A DNA stretch of 64,000 nucleotides from Vibrio fortis (GCF_024347475.1 NZ_AP025487.1:1736001-1800000), one strand, 5' to 3'. Counted from the first letter of the stretch, positions 26,361-36,136 are shown. The notes: generated by a model not told the origin, from the letters alone. Translations and numbers: made by a program.

Positions 26361-27302
26361 GTGCCTATTCGCATTCCAGACCAATTGCCAGCGAGCGATG
26401 TTCTTCGAGAAGAAAACATCTTCGTTATGCCGCTATCAAGAGCATCGACACAGGAAATTCGTCCACTTCGAGTCTTGATCCTCAACCTAATGCCGAAGAA
26501 AATTGAAACTGAGACTCAATTCTTACGCCTACTGTCAAACAGTCCGCTACAGGTAGATGTAGAGCTACTGCGCATTGATGACAGACCTAGTAAAAACACA
26601 CCCACTGAGCACCTTGATAACTTTTATCGTCAGTTTGAGATGGTAAAAAACCGCAACTTTGATGGACTGATCATCACTGGTGCACCACTAGGTTTGGTTC
26701 AGTTTGAGGATGTTATCTACTGGGACCATCTAAAAACCATCATGGAGTGGGCAAACAAGCACGTTACCTCAACCCTTTACGTTTGTTGGGCGGCTCAAGC
26801 TGGCTTGAAACTGCTTTACGATCTACCAAAGCGCACACGAAAAGAGAAGTTATCTGGCGTTTATCATCACGAGATTCATAAGCCATACCATCCAATCTTG
26901 CGAGGCTTTGACGACACCTTCTTAGCTCCACACTCTCGCTATGCAGATTTTTCACCTGAATATCTATCCGAACATACGGATCTCGATATTCTAGCGACGT
27001 CGGATGTTGCAGGCGTGTACTTGGCGGCTACCAAAGACAAGCGAAATGTATTTGTCACTGGCCACCCAGAATATGACGCTCATACACTCCACAATGAATA
27101 CGTTCGCGATCTTGGAGAAGGTATGGAGCCAGTCATTCCGATCAACTACTACCCGAACAACAACCCTGACAACAAGCCCGTTGCGAGTTGGCGTAGTCAC
27201 GGTCACCTGCTATTTTCAAATTGGCTAAACTATTGTGTTTATCAACAAACACCATACGACTTGGAACATTTCAGCGAAGAAAACTTCACCAAGGACGACT
27301 GA
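26361..27302 (+). CDS. metA: Homoserine O-succinyltransferase
   Basis: This is the first enzyme of methionine synthesis from homoserine, 313 residues, in line with the family. The start [23 protein letters not shown] and segment [21 protein letters not shown] are typical. The catalytic Cys is in [10 protein letters not shown], with the conserved HPEYD near the C-terminal third. It uses GTG behind GGGAGAAAG. Tandem MetJ-like boxes just upstream show probable repression by MetJ with S-adenosylmethionine. It is monocistronic, ending at the terminator at 27342. Confidence 0.96.
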   Translation: MPIRIPDQLPASDVLREENIFVMPLSRASTQEIRPLRVLILNLMPKKIETETQFLRLLSNSPLQVDVELLRIDDRPSKNTPTEHLDNFYRQFEMVKNRNFDGLIITGAPLGLVQFEDVIYWDHLKTIMEWANKHVTSTLYVCWAAQAGLKLLYDLPKRTRKEKLSGVYHHEIHKPYHPILRGFDDTFLAPHSRYADFSPEYLSEHTDLDILATSDVAGVYLAATKDKRNVFVTGHPEYDAHTLHNEYVRDLGEGMEPVIPINYYPNNNPDNKPVASWRSHGHLLFSNWLNYCVYQQTPYDLEHFSEENFTKDD

Positions 27303-27341
27303 TTCACCCAAGTTGACCTTTAAAACAGATAAGTTCACTAG

Positions 27342-27388
27342 AGCCGTTTGTCACTACTCGCTTTAGAGTTGATAACAAACGGCTTTTT
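27342..27388 (+). terminator. metA terminator
   Basis: The stem AGCCGTTTGT / ACAAACGGCT with a long loop is followed by a T-run on the plus strand. Confidence 0.8.
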
Positions 27389-27477
27389 ATGGTGAGTGGA
27401 TCGCATTACCTCCCCTTTTTACCAATCCATGGTTCGAGTTCTCATATCATGTTCTGGTAGCTAAAAGGAGTTTCGCA

Positions 27478-28212
27478 ATGCCCTCACCCAAGTTAATCAA
27501 GCCATCATCAGTCTTGCTGTTTGTTGCACTCAGTGGTTGTGTATCAGTCACAGAAGGAGAGCCACAGAGAGTGGAAGCGGATCCTATTTCAATGTCTGAA
27601 TCGAGAATCGCACTTGGGCTAGGTTATATGGAACAAGAGAATATGGTGCGGGCGCGAGAGAACCTCGAACTGGCGATCCAGCACGCTCCCCGCTACTACC
27701 GAGCTCGCCTCTCTATGGCTCATTATTATGAAACCGTTGGAGAAACCGATGAGGCAAGAAAACAATATAAGTCCGCATTAAGACTAGATTCTAATAACGG
27801 TAACGTCCTTAATAACTATGGCACCTTTCTCTGTAAGCAGGGCGACTATGAACAAGCCGACCGTTATTTTAATCAGGCGATCAATCAGCCTTTCTACTAT
27901 TTGGTTTCTGCAAGTTACGAAAACGCAGGGTTTTGCGCACTGAAATCTGGCGATAGTGATAGAGCAAAATATTACTTCACGCGTGCCCTCGACCATGATC
28001 CAAACCGTATTAAATCGATCCTCCAATTAACAAAGATTGAGGTGTCACAAGATGAGTATCGTGACGCAAGATTACGTTTGTTTAAGTTCCACCAGCGATA
28101 TGGATATCAAATCCCCTCTCTTCAGATCTTAGTTGAGTTGGAATCGAAGTCAGGTAACGAAGCCCTACGCGATAAATACCAATCCATGCTTGATGAAATG
28201 AAAGAAACTTAA
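27478..28212 (+). CDS. PilF/PilW-like TPR lipoprotein
   Basis: The 244-residue protein has a signal peptide with lipobox LSGC (about residues 18-21), then tandem tetratricopeptide repeats at about 40-210, for example ALGLGYMEQENMVRARENLELAIQ and NNYGTFLCKQGDYEQADRYFNQAI. The fold and length match PilF/PilW pilotins, which help type IV pilus secretin reach the outer membrane. The usual vibrio pilF neighbourhood (rlmN, rodZ, ispG) is absent, so this may be a paralog serving another secretin or pilus. That is inference. It is flanked by metA and rlmF, each with its own terminator. Confidence 0.85.
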   Translation: MPSPKLIKPSSVLLFVALSGCVSVTEGEPQRVEADPISMSESRIALGLGYMEQENMVRARENLELAIQHAPRYYRARLSMAHYYETVGETDEARKQYKSALRLDSNNGNVLNNYGTFLCKQGDYEQADRYFNQAINQPFYYLVSASYENAGFCALKSGDSDRAKYYFTRALDHDPNRIKSILQLTKIEVSQDEYRDARLRLFKFHQRYGYQIPSLQILVELESKSGNEALRDKYQSMLDEMKET

Positions 28213-28235
28213 TAGAAGTTAGAGAATAGTAATTA

Positions 28236-28273
28236 AAAAAGCCGATGATTGAAACCATTCAACCATCGGCTTT
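28236..28273. terminator. Bidirectional terminator between the TPR lipoprotein and rlmF genes
   Basis: The long imperfect stem AAAGCCGATG...TTGAA / TTCAA...CATCGGCTTT has a 4-base loop and A/T tracts on both sides. Confidence 0.85.
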
Positions 28274-28336
28274 AATAACTGTCTCGACTTGTTTAATGTC
28301 GATCTCTACTTCGGCGTGCCTAACACCTTATTATGG

Positions 28337-29521
28337 TTATTTAAGAGAAATCCAAGTCTGACGCTGCTGTTTATCCATAAAGCTCCACGCAACGAAGCGA
28401 CTGATTTTCTGTCCTTGAGCCATCTCAACGACTTTAACTTGCTTCACATTAAGTTTGGCCAGTTGGCTCTTTAACACCGCAACGTTTTCCTTCTTAGAGA
28501 TCAAAGTCGTGAACCACAAAACTTGAGTGGCAAATTCCACACTCTCCTTGGCTAAACCAGTAATAAATTTTGCTTCGCCTCCAGGACACCATAACTCCGC
28601 TTTTTGACCACCGAAGTTAAGATCAGGCTTACTTTGCTTATTCGCCATTGCACTCGGACGCGAAGCTTTATTGTCGAGATTACCCTGCTTCTTTGCTCGG
28701 TTGGCAGCAAGATTATCCAGTTTTCGTTGAGTCCCCTTCTGTGCTTCTTCTAATGAGCTGTGAAATGGCGGGTTACACGTTGTGACGTCGTAACGTTCAT
28801 TTTCTTTAATTATCCCTTTAAAGAAAGCTGTTGAGTCATGTTGCAGTCGACAGTGAATCTTACTTTTCAAGTTATGGTTGCTTTCAGCTATGAAATTCGC
28901 TGCTTTAACCGAAACCGGATCCACGTCACTTGCGTTGTAACGCCATCCGTATTCCGTCGTTCCTATGATTGGGTAGATACAGTTCGCGCCTACGCCAATA
29001 TCAAGAGCTTTGACCTTGTCATGTTGGTAAGGCTTACCTTGACTCTCGCTATTTAGCAAATCGGCAACTCGATGAATGTAATCAGCGCGCCCAGGAATTG
29101 GTGGACATAGGTAGCCAGCAGGTATATCCCAGTGCTGAACTCCGTAGTGATGAGCAAGCAACGCCTTATTCAATAGCTTCACTGACAGCGGGTCAGAAAA
29201 ATTAATGGTCGATTCACCCACAGGATTTTTGATCAATTGGCTTTTCAGTTCTGGCAAGGCTTTCACCAGAGCATGAAAGTCATATCGACCACGGTGTTGG
29301 TTGCGCGGGTGTAAACCACTTTTAACTTGTGGTTTCTTTCCTGTAGCTTGATTTGAACTCTTGTTGCTCTTACTTGGCTTGTTAGACGTAGCACGCTTCT
29401 TTGATGACGTGTTTATTTTACCTTTAGAGACAGGCTTTTTACCGTCAGAAACGGTGGCTGACGCTTTTTTCTTCACATTACGGCTTTCAGAGGCAAAGCT
29501 GCGTTTCGGTTTTTGATTCAT
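28337..29521 (-). CDS. rlmF: 23S rRNA (adenine-1618-N6)-methyltransferase
   Basis: This SAM-dependent methyltransferase modifies A1618 of 23S rRNA. It carries the N6-adenine motif NPPFHSS at about residue 250, the cofactor loop [15 protein letters not shown] and DVDPVS. The N-terminal 75 or so residues are a low-complexity Lys/Ser/Asn-rich tail that probably binds RNA, making the protein longer (394 residues) than the E. coli enzyme (about 308). It ends the minus-strand pair with the YgjP-like metallopeptidase gene just upstream (3-base gap), so co-transcription is likely. Confidence 0.94.
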   Translation of the reverse strand: MNQKPKRSFASESRNVKKKASATVSDGKKPVSKGKINTSSKKRATSNKPSKSNKSSNQATGKKPQVKSGLHPRNQHRGRYDFHALVKALPELKSQLIKNPVGESTINFSDPLSVKLLNKALLAHHYGVQHWDIPAGYLCPPIPGRADYIHRVADLLNSESQGKPYQHDKVKALDIGVGANCIYPIIGTTEYGWRYNASDVDPVSVKAANFIAESNHNLKSKIHCRLQHDSTAFFKGIIKENERYDVTTCNPPFHSSLEEAQKGTQRKLDNLAANRAKKQGNLDNKASRPSAMANKQSKPDLNFGGQKAELWCPGGEAKFITGLAKESVEFATQVLWFTTLISKKENVAVLKSQLAKLNVKQVKVVEMAQGQKISRFVAWSFMDKQQRQTWISLK

Positions 29522-29524
29522 CGA

Positions 29525-30022
29525 TTATTTCTTTAAGTCTAAATAGATCATAAACAAGCGAGCATCTAACTCTAGCTGGTGATACTCAGGTTCCATGTGA
29601 CAACATAGTTGATAAAAGGCTTTGTCGTGCTCTTTCTCTTTAATATGTGCGAGTTCATGAATCACGAGCATTCTTAATAAAGGCTCTGGGGCATTCTTAA
29701 ATACACTGGCAATACGAATCTCATTCTTAGATTTGATTTTACCACCATGGTTTTTTGCCACATACGAATGTAAACCCAGTGCATTATTGATTAAGTGGAT
29801 CTTACTGTCGTACACCACTTTACTGATCGGCGGTGTCTTCTTCATGTAGCGATTTTTGATTGCCATCGCGTAATCAAATAGCGCTTTCTCGCTCTTAATC
29901 GTGTGGTTTTCTGGGTACCGAGATTCGAACCACTTTATCAATCGGCCAGACTCAACCAATTTGGTCACGGGTTCAATAATGTGTTGCGGATAACCTTGAA
30001 TATAACGTAGTGATGAGTGCAT
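29525..30022 (-). CDS. YgjP-like (DUF45) zinc metallopeptidase
   Basis: The 165-residue protein has the zinc motif HELAHIKEKEH: His122, Glu123, His126, plus His132 and a downstream FYQLCCHMEPEYHQLE. This is the layout of YgjP/WLM-type predicted metallopeptidases (DUF45). It has no signal peptide. The gene precedes rlmF by three bases on the minus strand and probably shares its promoter. The substrate is unknown. Confidence 0.85.
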   Translation of the reverse strand: MHSSLRYIQGYPQHIIEPVTKLVESGRLIKWFESRYPENHTIKSEKALFDYAMAIKNRYMKKTPPISKVVYDSKIHLINNALGLHSYVAKNHGGKIKSKNEIRIASVFKNAPEPLLRMLVIHELAHIKEKEHDKAFYQLCCHMEPEYHQLELDARLFMIYLDLKK

Positions 30023-30149
30023 GAAGCTACGCCTTAAAAGAGCTCTTTAGAGAGGACACAAACCAAAGCCGTGTAGTGTAACTGATCACACTTTTCTAAT
30101 CACCCCAGATTCGCTACACTTTGCCTAGAACCATCAAGAGAGAACCTAA

Positions 30150-30386
30150 ATGAAACGTGTTGTATTGTACGTAGCGGATAAATGCCCTCACTGTAAAGAC
30201 GCTCAGCGCTACTTAGATTCAAAGAACATTACCTACCGCCTAACTAACGCAAAAATGCAACGTGGCCGTAAGGAATTACAAGCAATGGGTGCTCGCTCAA
30301 TCCCAGTACTTAAGATTGGCGATCAGATCATGGTTGGATGGAATCAGAAAAACTTCGATAAAATGTATAACGCCAACTACAACTAA
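30150..30386 (+). CDS. Glutaredoxin-family protein
   Basis: This 78-residue thioredoxin-fold protein has the active site CPHCKDAQRYL near the N-terminus and the cis-Pro loop ARSIPVLKIGD. Length and motif fit a small NrdH/glutaredoxin-like protein with a CPHC active site rather than CPYC. It is likely a dithiol oxidoreductase. Its partner is unknown. It is monocistronic with a terminator at 30413-30441. Confidence 0.88.
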   Translation: MKRVVLYVADKCPHCKDAQRYLDSKNITYRLTNAKMQRGRKELQAMGARSIPVLKIGDQIMVGWNQKNFDKMYNANYN

Positions 30387-30412
30387 ACTCCTGTCGGTTT
30401 AGATTGCCCCAT

Positions 30413-30441
30413 AAAAAAGCCCGCACATAATGCGGGCTTTG
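30413..30441. terminator. Bidirectional terminator after the glutaredoxin gene
   Basis: The stem AAAGCCCGCA / TGCGGGCTTT with a 5-base loop is bordered by A/T-runs. It also serves the convergent 41-residue gene at 30481-30606. Confidence 0.88.
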
Positions 30442-30480
30442 TCGTGTAAGTCACACGAAAATAAAAGTTATAGAGTCAAA

Positions 30481-30606
30481 CTAGCCTTTGATTTTAAAGA
30501 TCGCGTTACATTTTACGCACTTGTACTTCGCTTTAATCCCTAAAACCTTATCAAACAAAGTTCTGTGTACTCTTACAACTTGCTGTTCTTTACATTTACA
30601 TTTCAT
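30481..30606 (-). CDS. 41-residue zinc-ribbon protein
   Basis: A small minus-strand frame starts with ATG at 30606 and ends with TAG. The product begins MKCKCKEQQVVRVHRTLF and ends KYKCVKCNAIFKIKG, so it has a CxC pair and a CxxC pair, as in a minimal zinc ribbon, plus many basic residues. There is no strong Shine-Dalgarno, but the clean Cys pattern and the terminator just downstream support it. Its function is unknown; nucleic-acid binding is plausible. Confidence 0.6.
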   Translation of the reverse strand: MKCKCKEQQVVRVHRTLFDKVLGIKAKYKCVKCNAIFKIKG

Positions 30607-30837
30607 AATATAAGTATGCTGTACCGTCAACAATTTGAATTATACGTAACCAATACTGAAAGTAAACTTCAATTTCTATTTATTTCACAAAATCAAGCTC
30701 TAAGGCGATCGATACCTCATTTTAATTGCGGGATTTATGTGATTTTCAGTCAGTAATTATCAAAAAGTTAACTACTCAACAAATTCAACTCAAATCATCT
30801 GTTGTTCCCGATGACAAGTTATTGACGAAACTATTAA

Positions 30838-31710
30838 CTAAACATAGCGTTTAACGAATTCAATGAACGTTTTATCGGCCCTCGACAAATACCCTTCTTT
30901 TCTCCACGCTAGCGACAGGTTAAGCTTTACCGGTTCACTGAATGGAATGCCCACAACATCTGATTCATATTCAGTCACCAAACTCAGCAACGCGGTAATC
31001 GCAAACTCTTGTTTAACTATGGAGAGAATCATCGGTAGTAGGTTGGTCTCAAAGGCGATACTCATATCAAGGTCGTGCTTTATGCGCATTTGATCAATGA
31101 AGTCACGATGAAAGTAGCCAGACTTAAACATGATCAAGTCTTGCTCAAAGAACTGCTCAAAAGTCAGACTTTTCTGCTTGGCAAAAGGATGGTCTTTGCC
31201 GACAACAGCCAGCATTTCTGATGCTAAAAGGTGGTCTGTTTCTAAGTCTTCAGGAACATTGTCATGATTAACCACACCGATATCGAGTTCGCCATTCAGG
31301 AGCATTTCTCGAATAGAAGCGGTGCCAGCGTCGATCAAGGTAATTTTGAGGTTGGGGAACTGGCTTTTAAACGCCATAACAACTCTCGGAAAGAAATAGC
31401 TGCCCATCATACTTGGGGCGCCTAACCGAACCTCTCCTTTTTCCAAACCTTTTAATTCATTCATTGCCAATTGAGCATCTTCGAACTGTTGGCCAATGCG
31501 TTTGGCATGCTCATAAAGCACTTTACCCTCTTCCGTTAAAGTGACCTGTTTTTCACCACGACGAAACAGCGTGAGCTCAAGTGTTTGCTCAAGTTTCTTT
31601 ATTGAAATACTGAGTGCGGGTTGCGCGATATGAAGTGACTTAGCCGCTTGGGTAAAGTTTCCATGATCGGCAACGGAAATAAAATGACGAAGTGATTTAG
31701 ACTCAAGCAT
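30838..31710 (-). CDS. LysR-family regulator, divergent from an MFS gene
   Basis: The 290-residue protein has a helix-turn-helix at residues 5-64 (FISVADHGNFTQAAKSLHIAQPALS) and an effector domain at about 90-288. It is a clear paralog of the LysR protein at 16036-16935. It is divergent, with 108 bases between, from the MFS transporter gene at 31819, whose expression it probably controls. The effector is unknown. Confidence 0.9.
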   Translation of the reverse strand: MLESKSLRHFISVADHGNFTQAAKSLHIAQPALSISIKKLEQTLELTLFRRGEKQVTLTEEGKVLYEHAKRIGQQFEDAQLAMNELKGLEKGEVRLGAPSMMGSYFFPRVVMAFKSQFPNLKITLIDAGTASIREMLLNGELDIGVVNHDNVPEDLETDHLLASEMLAVVGKDHPFAKQKSLTFEQFFEQDLIMFKSGYFHRDFIDQMRIKHDLDMSIAFETNLLPMILSIVKQEFAITALLSLVTEYESDVVGIPFSEPVKLNLSLAWRKEGYLSRADKTFIEFVKRYV

Positions 31711-31818
31711 GATGATATAAAAATTATATTGAGGTGATATTTTTAATATATTTCTTTTATCAAGGGTGAGTTGCTACTTTGTTCACAAGTTGGTAAATAA
31801 TAATACAAGGTTCACCTC

Positions 31819-33024
31819 ATGTTTGACGCAGGCACGCCACAGTACAGAAACATCACCCGTTCACTGGCGATTGGCTCGTTTATTATTTTTTGTAACCTCT
31901 ACGTGTTCCAACCTATTCTTCCACACATGGCTGAAGTCTTTTCAGTCAGCGAAACCCAGGTGAACTGGTTGTTTGCTGCTACAACATTGGGTTTATCATT
32001 CAGCCTTGTTCCATGGGCAATTGCATCAGAAACCTTTGGCCGTAAGCCCATCATTTTACTTAGCCTATTTTTGATTCCATTAGTTGGGCTATCTATGGTG
32101 TACACCACGACGTTGTGGGAGTTAGTTGCAGCACGAGCTATCATGGGAATAGCCGTCGCTGCTTTTGCCGGAGTTGCTGTTGCGTACATGGTTGAAGAGT
32201 TGACACCCAAAGCCTTTGCTATCGCAATTGGAGGCTATATTGCCGCTAACTCGTTAGGAGGAATCTTTGGTCGTGTACTCGGTGGACTGATTACCGACTA
32301 TTACAATTGGCAGTCAGCGATCATCTTCTTTGTCGTCAGCTCATTCATTGGTGCTTTATATATCGCTTGGAAACTACCAAATCAAAAAGGATTCAAACCC
32401 CAAAAAGGTCTGTTCTTTCACCATAACCGAGCGGTGATCACTCACCTAAGAAACCCGATTTTGTGGACCGCAATGCTCATCGGTGGCGCAAACTTCGCGC
32501 TCTTTGTTAACTTGTATTCGGTAATGGGTTTCCGACTCGTGGCAGAGCCTCATTCGCTAGCCGTTAGTGTGGCGTCTTTTATCTTCCTTTGTTATCTAGC
32601 AGGCACCATCAGTTCGAAATTCTCTAGTCGTTGGACACAAAGATTTGATCCGCTCGCGGGTATAGCGCTCGGCGCTGGAATCAGTCTGCTTGGAATGCTT
32701 ATCTCGGCAGTGGAACAGATTCCTTTCATGATTGCAGGTCTATTGTTGATAAGCTTCGGTGCTTTCTTCGCCCACACACTGGCATACGCTTGGGTGAGTC
32801 AGAAAGCCACAAAAGCAAAAGCAACCGCTACGGCGCTTTATTTGGTTCACTATTATATCGGGGGAAGCCTAGGAGGGTTCTTACTTCTGTACTGTTGGCA
32901 GCATTTCGGTTGGAACGGTGTGATGGCCGGTGGATCGCTGTTATACGGTTTGATTTTTATCTGGCTCTATCAACTGCACCAGCATCAAGGTACTAAACCA
33001 GCGATGACAGAGGCGAATGTTTGA
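31819..33024 (+). CDS. MFS transporter (YnfM-like drug/metabolite exporter)
   Basis: The 401-residue inner-membrane protein has 12 predicted helices. The MFS motif between helices 2 and 3 reads SETFGRKPIILLSL. The segment ARAIMGIAVAAFAGVAVAYMVEELTPK is typical of the YnfM-like exporter group. It is divergent from a LysR gene, the usual arrangement for inducible exporters. The substrate is unknown. Confidence 0.88.
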   Translation: MFDAGTPQYRNITRSLAIGSFIIFCNLYVFQPILPHMAEVFSVSETQVNWLFAATTLGLSFSLVPWAIASETFGRKPIILLSLFLIPLVGLSMVYTTTLWELVAARAIMGIAVAAFAGVAVAYMVEELTPKAFAIAIGGYIAANSLGGIFGRVLGGLITDYYNWQSAIIFFVVSSFIGALYIAWKLPNQKGFKPQKGLFFHHNRAVITHLRNPILWTAMLIGGANFALFVNLYSVMGFRLVAEPHSLAVSVASFIFLCYLAGTISSKFSSRWTQRFDPLAGIALGAGISLLGMLISAVEQIPFMIAGLLLISFGAFFAHTLAYAWVSQKATKAKATATALYLVHYYIGGSLGGFLLLYCWQHFGWNGVMAGGSLLYGLIFIWLYQLHQHQGTKPAMTEANV

Positions 33025-33119
33025 TGAGCATTAAACGCTGATTATCGACATAAAAATAATTTAGGGTTTTGATTGCGAGTGATTTTGTTATGCTACGCAA
33101 AAATTATTCGGAATAAGTC

Positions 33120-33692
33120 ATGTCAAACCCATCTTCAAACGAGTTACAGATCATTCACGATCAAGTTCAACAATGGCTGAACGATGTAGTCATTGGATTA
33201 AACCTTTGTCCTTTTGCCGCGAAGCCTCAGCGAAACAAACAAATTAAAATATTTGTCAGTGAAGCGACAACTGAAGAAATGTTGCTAGAAGACATCATGA
33301 CCCACTTTGTCGAACTCGATAATACTCCACCTGAAGAGCTAGAAACGACGCTAGTTGTCGTACCTAACATGCTGCAAGATTTCTTTGACTACAACATGTT
33401 TATCGATTGGGTCGAAGCACTGATCAAACAGCAAGATTGGGAAGGTATCTATCAAGTGGCGACATTCCACCCCGATTATTGTTTTGGTGGTGCCGATCCA
33501 GAAGATGATGAGAACTTAACTAACCGCTCTCCTTACCCTGTGTATCATTTGATACGTGAAGAAAGCATGGAAAAGGTGTTGAAGCACTATCCAAACCCAG
33601 AAGCAATTCCAGATACTAACATCGCACGCGTTGAATCATTGACACCAGAAGAGCGACGCAAACTGTTTCCTTATCTGTTTGGTGCTAACTAA
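33120..33692 (+). CDS. DUF1415 family protein
   Basis: The 190-residue soluble protein has the family-typical VQQWLNDVVIGLNLCPFA at the N-terminus and ATFHPDYCFGGADPEDDENL in the centre, ending with LTPEERRKLFPYLF. The family is widespread in gammaproteobacteria and has no assigned role. Its 3' end overlaps the convergent cyclase gene by eight bases. Confidence 0.88.
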   Translation: MSNPSSNELQIIHDQVQQWLNDVVIGLNLCPFAAKPQRNKQIKIFVSEATTEEMLLEDIMTHFVELDNTPPEELETTLVVVPNMLQDFFDYNMFIDWVEALIKQQDWEGIYQVATFHPDYCFGGADPEDDENLTNRSPYPVYHLIREESMEKVLKHYPNPEAIPDTNIARVESLTPEERRKLFPYLFGAN

Positions 33693-34794
33693 TACTAACC
33701 TTCTGCGGATTCATAATATAAGGGCGAGACACGTATTGGTCTCGTCCATTTTCTTTGGCGAGATACAAACACTCATCGGCGACTTTAATCAAGTTATCTA
33801 ATGTCGACATTTTATTAATCTGTTCGTCTTGGTTTGATAACTGAAAATGACAAACACCAGCGGATATCGTTACAGGCTCTCTGTCTAACGTGATGTTCTT
33901 TACGGCCTGCAGTAATTGTGTCATCCGACTCTCGGCATACTCAGGTGTCGACTGAGGGTAACAAACAATAAACTCTTCACCACCAAATCGAGCCGCAATT
34001 CCGTGTCCATGGGTATTCTCTTTTAACACCTTGGCAATTTTTTTAAGAACATCATCACCAATCTGATGGCCATACTTATCATTTACTTTTTTAAAGTGGT
34101 CGATATCAATAACGGCAAGACTGCCAATCCCCTCTCCCTCTCTGAGCTTAGCTACCTCAGCATTGAGTTTTTTAAACAAGCAGCGGCGATTAGGCAACCC
34201 TGTCAACGGATCGTAAAGCGCTTGATATTCGAGTTTTTCATTTAATTGCTGCAGGCGTTGTTCTTGAGCTCGTCTAACTAACTCCACCTCGATCCAAGAA
34301 GCCATCAGCTTCATCACGTCGATATCTATCTCTTTGAATTTACGATAGTAAGGTGTCGGGCTCGAAAAGTTTAAGGTGCCATAGATTTCATTATCCACAT
34401 GAATTGGAATACCGATATATGACTCTAAACCGAAAGCTTGATAAGCAGGATGGCGGGCGTGTACGTCATGCTCACCGCAATGCTCGATTGATATAGGACC
34501 GCTTGAGCGACAAGTAATCTCACAATACGTCGCGCGATAATCAAAAGAGTCGCCCTGTTTAAGCGTTACATCTTCTGGAGTGACACAATGCTGAACAGTG
34601 TAATTACTCCCATCTACTTTAGAGAGAATACCAATATCCAGCTCAAATCGTTGCAAGCCCATTTCCAAAAGCTGCACAATCTGTACATCAAACCCTTTTT
34701 TGTAGTCATTGGTAATTTGATATAAGCGTCGAATAACAACTTCGCTCTCACTGGCTCTACTCATAAATCGATTCTCTAAGCTCGTAGACGGCAC
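33685..34794 (-). CDS. GAF-GGDEF diguanylate cyclase
   Basis: The 369-residue cytosolic protein has a GAF sensory domain at about residues 15-180 and a GGDEF domain at about 200-360. The active site is RFGGEEF, which is catalytically competent, with DPLTGLPNRR and DIDHFKKVNDKYGH at the domain start. No RxxD inhibitory site is seen five residues before GGEEF. It should make cyclic-di-GMP. The GAF ligand is unknown. It is monocistronic and its tail overlaps the DUF1415 gene. Confidence 0.92.
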   Translation of the reverse strand: MPSTSLENRFMSRASESEVVIRRLYQITNDYKKGFDVQIVQLLEMGLQRFELDIGILSKVDGSNYTVQHCVTPEDVTLKQGDSFDYRATYCEITCRSSGPISIEHCGEHDVHARHPAYQAFGLESYIGIPIHVDNEIYGTLNFSSPTPYYRKFKEIDIDVMKLMASWIEVELVRRAQEQRLQQLNEKLEYQALYDPLTGLPNRRCLFKKLNAEVAKLREGEGIGSLAVIDIDHFKKVNDKYGHQIGDDVLKKIAKVLKENTHGHGIAARFGGEEFIVCYPQSTPEYAESRMTQLLQAVKNITLDREPVTISAGVCHFQLSNQDEQINKMSTLDNLIKVADECLYLAKENGRDQYVSRPYIMNPQKVSIS

Positions 34795-34974
34795 TCATCT
34801 AACCATTTTATATATTTCACGAGTAAAGAGGAAAACCAACTAATATTCAAACATTTTAATAGCAATCAGAGACATTGATACGAAGAATATAAGCGAGAGA
34901 GTGCGCGTTACGAATAGCGCGCTAGTTCCAGCTTTGCTAAAATGCCGACCTACCAAATACAAATGGATAGGAAT

Positions 34975-35550
34975 ATGACCCTTTCTCAACTAAACCAAAC
35001 CATCTTCGATCACCTTTATCGCGACATCAAAGAATTCCGTAGTACCTTCGACCTGCCTGTTGCAGCGCCAGAGACTATGGACGACAAAGGCGATACGCTT
35101 CACACCTCTTTAGCTATCGAAGAGCTGACTGAACTTGCAGAAGCAGATTCAAAAACAGAACAAGCCGATGCAATCGTAGACAGCGTCTATGTATTGATGG
35201 GTCGTTTAGTCCACATGGGCCAAGACAAAGTTGAAGATAACCTAGCGATCAGCTACCTGATTGACTTGTTGCTTAACGTCGCCAAGAACCGTGCGATTGA
35301 CTTCCTACCATGTTGGGATGAAGTACACTCAAGCAACATGAGCAAAGTATGTCGTAACGAGAAAGAGTACGCAGAAACTGAAGCGTTCTATGCTGAACAA
35401 AACATCAAGCTGATGGCTGTACAGAAAGGTGATTACATCATCGCAAAGTGCGCTGAAGATTTCGTTTCAGAAGAGAAAACCATTCGCCAAGGTAAAGTAC
35501 TTAAGTCGGTTTACTACCGTCCAGCTGACCTTGCGCCACTAACGGTTTAA
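34975..35550 (+). CDS. All-alpha NTP pyrophosphohydrolase (MazG-like)
   Basis: The 191-residue protein has the metal motif EELTELAEA then EQADAIVDSVYVLMG, the ExxE...ExxD arrangement of all-alpha nucleoside triphosphate pyrophosphohydrolases. Such enzymes clear abnormal or excess nucleotides. The frame extends to 34942, but the ATG at 34975 has AGGA five bases upstream and is preferred. The C-terminal third (about residues 125-191) has no recognised motif. It is monocistronic with a terminator at 35579. Confidence 0.85.
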   Translation: MTLSQLNQTIFDHLYRDIKEFRSTFDLPVAAPETMDDKGDTLHTSLAIEELTELAEADSKTEQADAIVDSVYVLMGRLVHMGQDKVEDNLAISYLIDLLLNVAKNRAIDFLPCWDEVHSSNMSKVCRNEKEYAETEAFYAEQNIKLMAVQKGDYIIAKCAEDFVSEEKTIRQGKVLKSVYYRPADLAPLTV

Positions 35551-35578
35551 AATCACTTTCCTACAAGCGGAATTTGTT

Positions 35579-35609
35579 AAAAAGCGCCTCAAATCCTGAG
35601 GCGCTTTTT
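35579..35609. terminator. Bidirectional terminator between the pyrophosphohydrolase and acetyltransferase genes
   Basis: The stem AAAAAGCGCCTCA / TGAGGCGCTTTTT with a 5-base loop has T-runs available in both directions. Confidence 0.92.
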
Positions 35610-35641
35610 ATTTGGTTCAGTGCTTCAATAAGTAGACTCTG

Positions 35642-36136
35642 TTAGCTTAGCTGGATTCTAGCCATGTGGTAAGCCGCAACATATTCGCCATCACGGAATG
35701 CAAATGCCGCTGACTCCCCTTCAATTTGAAAACCAAACTTCTTATAAAGATTAATCGCTTGCTCGTTGTCGGTGTAAACCGTCAGTTCAAGGCGCTTAAT
35801 GTTAATCCAGTTATCACAAAGGTCGACGGCTGTTTTTAATAACGCGCTTCCAACACCTTTTCCTGCGAAGTTATCTTTAACCCCCATACCCAATGAGGCA
35901 ACGTGCCGACGTCTTGGGTTAACACAGACTTCTAGGCCAAGATTTCCAATGACCTCACCTTGATACAGTGCCACGTAAGAATAGACATGCTCTGGAATAT
36001 GGGTGAGACGCTTCTCCCAGAGTTCGAGCGAAGGGTGTGGGAGTTGCAGGGTACCGCGAAACGCGTTTGGGCACTCATAGATCTCTTTAACACTTCTTGC
36101 ATCACTCGGTTCTGTGCGTCTTACTTGTATTTCCAT
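35642..36136 (-). CDS. GNAT-family N-acetyltransferase
   Basis: The 164-residue protein has a GNAT fold. The acetyl-CoA loop is VKDNFAGKGVGSALLKTAVDLC, and the C-terminal segment LTVYTDNEQAINLYKKFGF is typical. It resembles ribosomal-protein or amino-acid/polyamine acetyltransferases of the RimI/SpeG type. The substrate is not clear. A strong AAGGAAATGAA precedes the ATG. It is monocistronic. Confidence 0.88.
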   Translation of the reverse strand: MEIQVRRTEPSDARSVKEIYECPNAFRGTLQLPHPSLELWEKRLTHIPEHVYSYVALYQGEVIGNLGLEVCVNPRRRHVASLGMGVKDNFAGKGVGSALLKTAVDLCDNWINIKRLELTVYTDNEQAINLYKKFGFQIEGESAAFAFRDGEYVAAYHMARIQLS

